16,063 bases of DNA from Actinomycetota bacterium (lineage in GTDB: Bacteria; Actinomycetota; Thermoleophilia; UBA2241). Below, one piece after another: positions 6,565 to 12,340 of the stretch (positions are counted from its first letter, which is position 1; every line of letters starts with the position of its first letter). Under the pieces are notes generated by a model, which was not told the DNA's origin, searched no databases, and was given only the letters and a program-made list of their open reading frames with translations. Made by a program: the position numbers and the translations under genes. Where the stretch lies: assembly GCA_003157715.1 (NCBI GenBank), contig PMKK01000070.1, positions 1-16,063 of the forward strand, in the 5' to 3' direction.

Positions 6565-8541
6565 CTACTTCACGCGGACGAAAGCCTGCCCTCTTTGAGC
6601 CGGCGGGTTGCCGGCGAGGTCTCGAGCAGAGACGCTGTAGCGGTAGGCGCCGCGCGCCTTCGGCACCCATCGCGCGACGTGCCACTGCCCGGTCGCGACC
6701 TTGCCTGGGGCGAGCGTCGCGACCACCCGGCCGCGAGCGTTTCTCACGACCACCCTGACTGAGGTCGCCGTCGGGCTCAGGTCGTCGACGCGGTAACGCA
6801 GGCCGATCGCCTGGCCCACCTTGCCCGCGGCCCGACGCGCGACGATCGACGGCCCCACGCTGTCGATCCTGATGAGCACGCTGCGCGCCGCTTCCGTGTT
6901 GCCGATGGCATCGCGCGAGTAGTACGTCAGGGTGTGGCTACCGTCGGCGTTCACGATCACCGACGTGCCGGACACGAACTGCGGGGCGCCGTCGAGCCTG
7001 TACCAGGTGCCGGCGGAACCTCCGGTCATGCCGGAGCCGCCATCGCGGGGCGCCAGCGCGACCACCACCGGATGCTTGACCCAGCGGCGCGGAGCGTTGT
7101 CGCTCGTCACCGGCGGCGTGGTGTCGATGCGCAGCGCGAGCGTTGACGTGGGGCCTGCCAGGCCGGCCGCGTCGATCGCGCGCGCATGGAAGTACCAGCG
7201 GCCGTCGGCGACGTTGGTGTAGGCGGCCGCAAAGCCGGTCTCCGTGGTGTTCAGCAGCGTCACGACGGAGGTGCCGCCGACGGCGTTGCAGGCGACGACC
7301 AGGTCGGGCACGCCGTCGCCGTTGAAGTCGCCGGCCACCAGCGCGTGAGGGTTCGCCGGTACCGCGAACGCCCGGTATGCCGTGAAGGCGCCGGTGCCCT
7401 TGCCGAGCAGCACGCCGGCGGTGCCACCCGAGTAATCGACCACGCCGAGGTCGGGCACGCCGTCGCCGTTGAAGTCGGCGGTCACCAGTTTGGCCGGCAC
7501 GCCGCCGGCGCGATAGGTGGCGGCCGTACTGAACGTGCCGTTGCCCGCGCCGAGCAGCACGCTGACCGTGCTCGCGTTCCAGTTCGCTACCGCCAGATCA
7601 GCTTTGCCGTCGCCGTTGAAGTCGCCCACTACGACCGCGTGCGGGTGTGCCCCTACAGCGTAGTCCGCCTTGCCGTGGAACGTGCCGTCGCCCCTGCCGA
7701 GCAGCACGCTGACCGTGTCGGCGCCCCAGTCGGCCACCGCCAGATCAAGCTTGCCGTCGCCGTTGAAGTCGCCGGCGGCCACGTCTTCGGCGTGCGTGCC
7801 GGTCACCGCGGGCGTGGCCGCCTCGAACGTGCCGTCGCCGTTGCCGAGCAGCACGCTCACCGTGCTGCTGCCGTAGTTCGCCACGGCCAGATCGAGCCTG
7901 CCGTCGCCGTTGAAGTCGCCGGCGGCCACCCTGCTCGGGTTGGCGCCGACCTTGTAGGCGACCGCGGGCTTGAGCGCGCCGCCGCCTTTGTTCACCAGGA
8001 CGCTCACGGTAGCCGCGCCCCAGTCGGCGACGACCACGTCGGGTTTGCCGTCGCCGTTGAAGTCGCCCACGGCGACACCGTGCGGGTTCACGCCCGCGGG
8101 GTAGTCGACCGGGGCCGCGAAGCTGCCGTTCCCCTTGCCGAGCAGCACACTGATCGTATCGGCGGCGTAATCCGCCACGACGGCGTCGAGCTTGCCGTCG
8201 CCGCTCAGATCGCCGCTCGTGACGTCCCAGGGCCGCGGACCCGCCTGCGCCGGCTTAGGCGAGAAGCGCACGACCGAGCTCGTCAGTTGCGCGGGAGGGA
8301 CCGTTCCCGGAGTCTGGTCGATGAGATACGAGTAGCCCGCGGCGCCGGCCGACCAGCCCCACGAGAAGTCTGGAGCCGAGTTCGCATACCAGGTCGCGGG
8401 GTCTGGGTGACTCGTCGAGACGAGACCGCGGATCGGTCCCGTCGCCGCCAGTGCCGGGACCGCCCCGACGGCCAGCGCCACCCCCAGAGCAAGCACACCG
8501 CCCACGCCGACCACACGCGATTGCCACGATCTGGTGCTCAA
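6565..8541 (-). CDS. Secreted FG-GAP/VCBS beta-propeller protein with sandwich and Ig-like domains
   Basis: This is a 658-residue protein from TTG 8541, which has GGAGGG about 5 nt upstream; the longer open frame to 8763 is Arg-rich and not protein-like. Residues 1-32 are a signal peptide (hydrophobic VVGVGGVLALGVALAVG, cleavage near ALA-A). About 37-85 (HPDPATWYANSAPDFSW, GAAGYSYLIDQTPGTVP) look like the first half of a fibronectin-like sandwich. About 100-430 hold seven repeats of the type VAxGDFNGDGKxDLAVADWGADTVSVLLGxGDGTF, with DxNGDGxxD calcium loops and an exact 49-residue period, which suits a seven-bladed integrin-like propeller. About 440-472 (NVADGRWYFHARAIDAAG) look like the second half of the sandwich. 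An Ig-like domain follows (YRLDGAPQFVSGTSVI, HTLTYYSRDAIGN), and a final FlgD-Ig-like domain ends at 658. No anchor is visible, so it is probably released or wall-associated, with a binding or adhesion role. Confidence 0.85.
   Translation of the reverse strand: MSTRSWQSRVVGVGGVLALGVALAVGAVPALAATGPIRGLVSTSHPDPATWYANSAPDFSWGWSAGAAGYSYLIDQTPGTVPPAQLTSSVVRFSPKPAQAGPRPWDVTSGDLSGDGKLDAVVADYAADTISVLLGKGNGSFAAPVDYPAGVNPHGVAVGDFNGDGKPDVVVADWGAATVSVLVNKGGGALKPAVAYKVGANPSRVAAGDFNGDGRLDLAVANYGSSTVSVLLGNGDGTFEAATPAVTGTHAEDVAAGDFNGDGKLDLAVADWGADTVSVLLGRGDGTFHGKADYAVGAHPHAVVVGDFNGDGKADLAVANWNASTVSVLLGAGNGTFSTAATYRAGGVPAKLVTADFNGDGVPDLGVVDYSGGTAGVLLGKGTGAFTAYRAFAVPANPHALVAGDFNGDGVPDLVVACNAVGGTSVVTLLNTTETGFAAAYTNVADGRWYFHARAIDAAGLAGPTSTLALRIDTTPPVTSDNAPRRWVKHPVVVALAPRDGGSGMTGGSAGTWYRLDGAPQFVSGTSVIVNADGSHTLTYYSRDAIGNTEAARSVLIRIDSVGPSIVARRAAGKVGQAIGLRYRVDDLSPTATSVRVVVRNARGRVVATLAPGKVATGQWHVARWVPKARGAYRYSVSARDLAGNPPAQRGQAFVRVK
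7245..8273 (-). repeat. Seven coding tandem repeats of exactly 147 bp (VCBS/FG-GAP blades)
   Basis: The anchor GTTGAAGTCG (plus-strand reading) occurs at 7321, 7468, 7615, 7762, 7909 and 8056, and a diverged copy begins at 8203: every step is exactly 147 bp. The outer limits are approximate. The inner copies are most alike; the first (GDLSGDGKLD) and last (CNAVGGTSVVTLLN) are more diverged, as expected for array ends. Confidence 0.9.
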
Positions 8542-8561
8542 CGGACCCTCCAGACTCTCCT

Positions 8562-8621
8562 GCCGCGATGCGGCGGAATCGCCGTAAAGATGGTTATCCC
8601 GCTCAGAAGTCGGGCGTAACC
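8562..8621 (-). promoter_or_regulatory. Structured leader of the propeller-protein gene, with mutually exclusive hairpins
   Basis: Just upstream of the ribosome site there are two overlapping hairpins: stem B 8562-8566/8570-8574 (GCCGC/GCGGC, loop 3) and stem A 8571-8575/8580-8584 (CGGCG/CGCCG, loop 4). They share 8571-8574 and cannot form together. Further out, GGTTA 8592-8596 pairs with TAACC 8617-8621 and CCCG 8598-8601 with CGGG 8611-8614. I could not match this to a riboswitch class I know. Confidence 0.35.
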
Positions 8622-8731
8622 GTTCGCCGCGCGCCGGCGAACGCGGCACGCTCGAGTACCTGTCGTCGACGCGCTCGCCCTGCCTGAGAGGACGTGACGC
8701 GTGACCACCAAGGGACCGACATGTGTCTAGA

Positions 8732-8747
8732 CGCCGTCCGGACGGCG
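8732..8747. promoter_or_regulatory. 16-bp perfect palindrome upstream of the PotD-like gene
   Basis: CGCCGTCCGGACGGCG is its own reverse complement. It directly abuts GTCTAGAC (8725-8732) and ACATGT (8720-8725), two further palindromes. It lies 49 bp before the PotD-like start and about 190 bp before the divergent propeller gene, a position suitable for a dimeric regulator. No obvious -10/-35 pair is visible next to it. Confidence 0.4.
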
Positions 8748-8761
8748 AACCGCGGGGAACC

Positions 8762-8800
8762 ATGACAGTGCAGGCAAAAGAAAGGCGGCCGCGCTCATGA
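8762..8800 (+). CDS. Possible 12-codon leader peptide coupled to the PotD-like gene
   Basis: ATG 8762 encodes MTVQAKERRPRS and stops at TGA 8798-8800, which overlaps the next gene's ATG as ATGA. GGGGA lies 3 nt upstream of this ATG, a clearer ribosome site than the one before ATG 8797. It may be a coupling leader; it may also be chance. Confidence 0.3.
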   Translation: MTVQAKERRPRS

Positions 8801-9798
8801 CCGACATCGGCTCACCGGCGGGCGCTCCCCGGCCCTCATCGATCCGGCTTCTCAATTGGGGCAGGTACCTGTCGGCCGATACGCTCAAAGGCTTCGAGGC
8901 CGAGACCGGCATCCGGGTCGAAGAGACGACGATCAACTCGAACGAGGAGTTCATCAGGCGGGTGACCATCGGCGAGCGCTACGACGTGATCATCCCCGAG
9001 GACTGGGCCGCCGAGGCGCTGATCGACGCCGGCCTGCTACAGCCCCTCGACCTGAACCTGCTGCCGAACTGGGAGCACGTCACTCAGCCCTACTTCCGGT
9101 CGCCGCCCTACGATCCGGGGACCGACGGCGCCAAGTACACCGCGATCTTCTGCTTCGGCACCGAGGGCTTCGCGGTGCGCCTCGACAAGATCGCGGCTCC
9201 CAAGAAGACCTGGCAGATGCTCTACGACCCGCACTACGCGGGGCAGGTCGCCATGCTCGACGGCTCGCGCGAGGTCCTCGGCCCCGCCCTCTACCTGCTC
9301 GGCGCCGATCCCAACACGACCGACACGGAGCTGCTCGATCAGGCGACGGCCATGGCGGCGATGCAAAAGCCCCTCGTGACCAGGTACGACACCCAGGCGG
9401 CCGCGCAGACCATCCTCGAGGGCACGGCCATCGTGGAGTGCTGGGACGGCGACGTCGCGGCCGCGATCACGCAGGGCGCCCCGGGCATCCGCTACATCCT
9501 GCCCGTCGAGGGCTACCGCGTCTGGGCCGATGCCCCGTGCATCCCGGCCAACGCCCTGCATACGGCCGCCGCGCACCGGTTCCTGGACTATCTGCTCGAT
9601 CCGCGCGTGGCCGCCAGGAACGCCGACCACACGGGCTATCAGCCGGTCGCGCCGGCCGCCGACCCGCTGGTGCGCAGTCTCGTGCAGCGCTCGATGCGTC
9701 CGACCGAGGACCAGATACGGGCCGGCACGTTCCTGCGCGACCTGGGTGGTTTCAACGCCGCCTACGAACGAAGCTACGCCGACGTACGCCGCTCCTAG
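8797..9798 (+). CDS. PotD-like (spermidine/putrescine-type) substrate-binding protein lacking a signal peptide
   Basis: This is a 333-residue protein. RLLNWGRYLSADTLKGFEAETGIRVEETTINSNEEFIRRV near the N-terminus and YDVIIPEDWAAEALIDAGLLQPLDLNLLPNW match the polyamine-binding PotD/PotF group (SBP_bac_8-like). PAADAPCIP-like PWADAPCIPANALH, written here as VWADAPCIPANALHTAAAHRFLDYLLDP, is the conserved late segment. In PotD the mature domain is preceded by a signal peptide or lipobox. Here only about 16 polar residues (MTDIGSPAGAPRPSSI) come first, and the frame upstream to the stop at 8728 has no start and no hydrophobic run. No potA, potB or potC lies next to it. It is therefore an orphan, predicted cytoplasmic, binding protein: a sensor, buffer, enzyme-like relative, or a gene that lost its leader. 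The fold is clear; polyamine specificity is assumed from the family. Confidence 0.82.
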   Translation: MTDIGSPAGAPRPSSIRLLNWGRYLSADTLKGFEAETGIRVEETTINSNEEFIRRVTIGERYDVIIPEDWAAEALIDAGLLQPLDLNLLPNWEHVTQPYFRSPPYDPGTDGAKYTAIFCFGTEGFAVRLDKIAAPKKTWQMLYDPHYAGQVAMLDGSREVLGPALYLLGADPNTTDTELLDQATAMAAMQKPLVTRYDTQAAAQTILEGTAIVECWDGDVAAAITQGAPGIRYILPVEGYRVWADAPCIPANALHTAAAHRFLDYLLDPRVAARNADHTGYQPVAPAADPLVRSLVQRSMRPTEDQIRAGTFLRDLGGFNAAYERSYADVRRS

Positions 9799-9800
9799 CG

Positions 9801-9815
9801 GCGGCCACCTGCCGC
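9801..9815 (+). terminator. GC hairpin after the PotD-like gene
   Basis: GCGGC, loop CACCT, GCCGC starts 3 nt after the stop codon, in the 73-bp convergent gap with the ThrE-family gene. There is no T tract, so this is weak. Confidence 0.25.
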
Positions 9816-9871
9816 GGAGCGACTCGTCGGGGCGACGGGATCTCTGGTGCGGGCGCGCCTGCCCCGGAGAG

Positions 9872-11203
9872 CTACCTGGGACGTCCCGACGATCGTCCGC
9901 GCCGACCCAGGCGCGGCAACCGGGGCGGCAGGGGGATCGGATCGATCACTCGCGTGCTCACGGTCAGCGGCGCCACGATCGCCTCGGCGATCGTCGAGCC
10001 GACGACCAGCGCCACGGCGAGCAGCAGCGTCGTGACGACCACCTTGACGCCGCCGGGACCACCCTTGCTGACCAGGCTGAAGACACCCTTGAAGCCCAGC
10101 GCGCCCGGCACGAGCACCGTCAGACCCGGTACCGTGATCGTCGATTTGGGGTGGTGCAGATACCGCGAGTAGACGTTGCCGGCGAGCCCCACCGCCAGGC
10201 TGGCGATGCCGACTCCGAGGGTCGTGCCGAGTGCCCAGACGCCCACGCGACTGGCCATGGTGGCCACGATCACGGCGACGAAGACCCAGCCGACGTCGCG
10301 GCGGCGAGCGTTCTCTGAGACCGAGAAGGCCAGCGCGGCGCCGACGACGGCCAGTGTCAGCATGGCCGTCGTGACCCCATGCGTACCGCCCAGGACGGGG
10401 AACTCGTGAAGCCGGTGAAAGACCGTCCAGGTAAGGGCCACGCCGATGCTCAGGTTGAGCAGCGTCATGGCCGCCCCGGCAAGTCGCCCAGTGCCGCAGA
10501 CGAGGTCGCCCGCGGCGAGCTCGGAGACGCCCTGGGTGATGCGCAGACCGGGCAGCAGCTGCACGATCGACGCCAGTACGACCGCGCTCGCGTCGAACCG
10601 CTGCATGAAGTGACCCAGCAGCAGCGCGAGACAGGCGGCAAAGGCGGCTGAAGAGAGATCCAGCAGACCTTCCAGCCGGCCACTGCGCCGGGCAAGGCCG
10701 TGATAGACCGCCACCGCCAGGCCGATGCCCATCGCGGCGGCGGCTTCACGCGGGCCGCCGCCCAGAAGGAGAGCGACGGCGGACGGTCCGAGTCCGCCGG
10801 CCGCGAGGCGAAGCCACAGGGGAAAACGCGGCCGCTGGGCGGCGAGAGCCTCGATGCGCCGCGTTCCCGCCTGCGGACTGATCCAGCCTTTGCCGACCGA
10901 GACGGCGACACTCTCGAGCAGGGCCTGGCTTTCGAGATCGACGGTGCCGCGGCCCACGGCAACGTAGGCGATGTGCTCTTCGCCGAACCCCTCATAGATG
11001 ATCTGCACCATGTTCGGCAGCACGAAGAACTGCGCATACACGCCGAGGCCGGCGGCACAGGCGGCAAGCTGCGCCTTCAGCTCAGCCGCGGTCTGGCCCA
11101 GCGGAGCGAGCTCTCTCGCGAGGGTCTTGAGGAACGCTACTCGAGGTTCTGTCGCCGTATGCGCCAGCTCCGGTTCTTCGCCTGGACCGATCTGCGAGTC
11201 CAT
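9872..11203 (-). CDS. ThrE-family threonine/serine exporter
   Basis: This is a 443-residue protein. The N-terminal half is the ThrE (DUF1212-like) domain: a soluble stretch with AACAAGLGVYAQFFVLPNMVQIIYEGFGEEHIAYVAV, LESVAVSVGKGWISPQAGTRRIEAL, then helices including AMGIGLAVAVYHGL, SAAFAACLALLLGHF and ASIVQLLPGLRITQGVSELAAGDLVCGTGRLAGA. The C-terminal half is the second ThrE_2 (DUF3815-like) domain, with the conserved LVPGALGFKGVFSLVSKG near the end. The family exports threonine and serine by proton antiport in Corynebacterium; the substrate here is inferred. ATG 11203 is chosen because the N-terminus is then typical. The same frame stays open to 12334, but that part is the reverse of the SIS gene and is rejected. 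No clear ribosome site precedes it; instead a 16-bp palindrome lies 8 nt upstream. The C-terminal tail is Pro/Arg-rich. Confidence 0.88.
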   Translation of the reverse strand: MDSQIGPGEEPELAHTATEPRVAFLKTLARELAPLGQTAAELKAQLAACAAGLGVYAQFFVLPNMVQIIYEGFGEEHIAYVAVGRGTVDLESQALLESVAVSVGKGWISPQAGTRRIEALAAQRPRFPLWLRLAAGGLGPSAVALLLGGGPREAAAAMGIGLAVAVYHGLARRSGRLEGLLDLSSAAFAACLALLLGHFMQRFDASAVVLASIVQLLPGLRITQGVSELAAGDLVCGTGRLAGAAMTLLNLSIGVALTWTVFHRLHEFPVLGGTHGVTTAMLTLAVVGAALAFSVSENARRRDVGWVFVAVIVATMASRVGVWALGTTLGVGIASLAVGLAGNVYSRYLHHPKSTITVPGLTVLVPGALGFKGVFSLVSKGGPGGVKVVVTTLLLAVALVVGSTIAEAIVAPLTVSTRVIDPIPLPPRLPRLGRRGRSSGRPR

Positions 11204-11210
11204 CGTACAC

Positions 11211-11226
11211 GAGCCGGCGCCGGCTC
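11211..11226. promoter_or_regulatory. 16-bp perfect palindrome before the ThrE-family start
   Basis: GAGCCGGCGCCGGCTC is fully self-complementary and ends 8 nt before the proposed ATG (minus strand). It could be an operator or an RNA hairpin covering the start region. There is no Shine-Dalgarno between it and the ATG. Confidence 0.35.
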
Positions 11227-11267
11227 TTGCCCCGGCAGCCGTCGGCTCTCCGCCGCGGCAAGAGCGA

Positions 11268-11313
11268 TGCACACTATTTGTCGTTTTTACTGATATAGTG
11301 AGCACAAATGTGC
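11268..11313 (+). promoter_or_regulatory. AT-rich divergent control region: extended -10 promoter within an operator-like inverted repeat
   Basis: TGATATAGT at 11291-11299 is a good extended -10 (TG, one base, TATAGT) for the plus-strand SIS/transporter operon and predicts a start near 11306. It is flanked by TGCACACTAT (11268-11277) and ATAGTGAGCA (11295-11304), an inverted repeat with 9 of 10 pairs matching. A second inverted repeat GCACA-AA-TGTGC (11302-11313) covers the predicted start site. The whole block is strikingly AT-rich for this genome. Binding there would block transcription, so a repressor site is likely; the regulator is not in the window. Confidence 0.5.
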
Positions 11314-11406
11314 AAGCGCAGTGAGCGGTTGCCGCCGTGCACCAGACAGAAGTCGTGTCGTACGCCGGGCAACGTCTTCCTTCGCGAGCCGAACGGGGAA
11401 GGGTGA
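11308..11406 (+). CDS. Possible 32-codon leader ORF before the SIS gene
   Basis: ATG 11308 opens a 32-codon frame (MCKRSERLPPCTRQ...), ending TGA 11404-11406, 7 nt before GTG 11414. The predicted transcription start (about 11306) would place the ATG at the very 5' end, as in leaderless mRNAs, which are common in actinobacteria. The product would be basic with three cysteines. There is no ribosome site and no family match, so this is speculative. Confidence 0.25.
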   Translation: MCKRSERLPPCTRQKSCRTPGNVFLREPNGEG

Positions 11407-11413
11407 GACCCAC

Positions 11414-12319
11414 GTGGACGCAAGCCATGTCACACAGGAGATAACGACGCAGCCGGAGATGTGGCGACGCGCGGCCGATGTCGCGCGCACCGCGAGCGGT
11501 TCCCTGCCGGCCGCCGGCGAGCGCGTGGCCATCGTCGGTTGCGGCACGTCGCTGTTCATGGCCGAGGCGTACGCCGCGGCGCGCGAGCAGGCCGGCCAGG
11601 GCGAGACCGACGCCTTCACGCCGACCGAGGCCCCAGACCGTCACTACGACGTCATCGTCGTCCTGACACGGTCCGGCACCACGACTGAGATCCTCGACTA
11701 CGCGAGGAGAGTGGGCGGCTCGACGCGCACCGTCGCTATCACCGGCACGCCGCACGGCCCCATCATTGAGCTCTGCGGCAACGTCGTCATGCTCGACTTC
11801 GCCGATGAACGCTCGGTGGTGCAGACCCGCTTTGCCACCACCGCCCTCGCGCTGCTGCGCGCGCACCTCGGTGTCGACATCGCCTCGCTGGCCGACGCCG
11901 CGGCAGCGGCGCTGCGTGCACCGCTGCCGCTCGATCCTGCCGCCATGCGCCAGTTCGTGTTCCTCGGTCACGGCCTCGGAGTGGGCATCGCCCGCGAGGC
12001 GGCGCTCAAGCTGCGAGAGGCCGCCGGAGCCTGGACCGAGGCCTACCCGGCCACCGAGTTCCGCCACGGACCCATCAGCGCCATCGACGCGGCGAGCGTC
12101 GTCTGGGCGTTCAACGCCTCGGCCGCGAGTCTGCCCCCCGCCGTGCGTGCCACGGGCGCGACCTTTCTTCAAGCCACCAGAGACCCCATGGTCGAACTGA
12201 TCCTCGCCCAGCGGCTGGCGGTAACCCTGGCCGAGAAGAAAGGGCTGGACCCGGACCATCCTCTCCATCTCACCCGGTCGGTCATCCTGACGGATGCAGA
12301 GAAGGAGGCATCGTCGTGA
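11414..12319 (+). CDS. SIS-domain sugar-phosphate isomerase/deaminase-like protein (GlmS-C/AgaS/FrlB group)
   Basis: This is a 301-residue protein with two SIS domains. The N-terminus HVTQEITTQPEMWRRAAD has the EIxxQPE motif that opens the GlmS isomerase-type SIS proteins. VAIVGCGTSLFMAEAYAAA, then VVLTRSGTTTEILDYAR (the phosphosugar-binding SGTTxE loop) form the first domain. FVFLGHGLGVGIAREAALKLREAAGAWTEAYPATEFRHGPISAI is the conserved core of the second. Relatives isomerise or deaminate aminosugar phosphates or cleave fructosamine phosphates; there is no glutaminase domain, so it is not a full GlmS. GTG 11414 is preferred because it begins at the family N-terminus. A GTG at 11321 would add 31 unlike residues. 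The stop overlaps a GTG of the next gene (GTGA). As first gene of a carbohydrate ABC operon, it probably processes the imported sugar. Confidence 0.87.
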   Translation: MDASHVTQEITTQPEMWRRAADVARTASGSLPAAGERVAIVGCGTSLFMAEAYAAAREQAGQGETDAFTPTEAPDRHYDVIVVLTRSGTTTEILDYARRVGGSTRTVAITGTPHGPIIELCGNVVMLDFADERSVVQTRFATTALALLRAHLGVDIASLADAAAAALRAPLPLDPAAMRQFVFLGHGLGVGIAREAALKLREAAGAWTEAYPATEFRHGPISAIDAASVVWAFNASAASLPPAVRATGATFLQATRDPMVELILAQRLAVTLAEKKGLDPDHPLHLTRSVILTDAEKEASS

Positions 12320-12340
12320 CAACCAAGGAGGCACACGTGA
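12302..12340 (+). promoter_or_regulatory. Duplicated ribosome site giving two possible starts for the sugar-binding protein
   Basis: AAGGAGGCA occurs at 12302-12310 and again at 12325-12333. Each is followed by a GTGA: GTG 12316 (overlapping the SIS stop) and GTG 12337, in the same frame and seven codons apart. Both spacings, about 7 and 5 nt, are usable. Confidence 0.75.

Noticed and set aside
7245..8273. Regular repeats as a CRISPR or satellite array
   Set aside because: The unit is 147 bp, in frame and protein-coding, with gradual divergence and no unique spacers.
7186..8619. 477-codon plus-strand open frame with regular repeats
   Set aside because: It is antisense to the 147-bp VCBS repeats. 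Its periodicity is inherited from them, and the minus frame has a signal peptide and calcium-loop motifs.
8541..8700. Known riboswitch (c-di-GMP or c-di-AMP class) in the propeller-gene leader
   Set aside because: Such elements precede cell-surface genes, but I could not align the conserved cores of either class; only unnamed hairpins remain.
11321..11413. Upstream GTG start for the SIS protein
   Set aside because: The added 31 residues are Arg/Ser-rich and unlike the family, whose N-terminal EIxxQPE region starts just after GTG 11414.
11204..12334. Minus-strand open frame extending the ThrE-family protein by 377 residues
   Set aside because: It is the exact reverse of the SIS gene, has Arg/Gly/His-rich shadow composition and no family motif; the ThrE domain begins at 11203.
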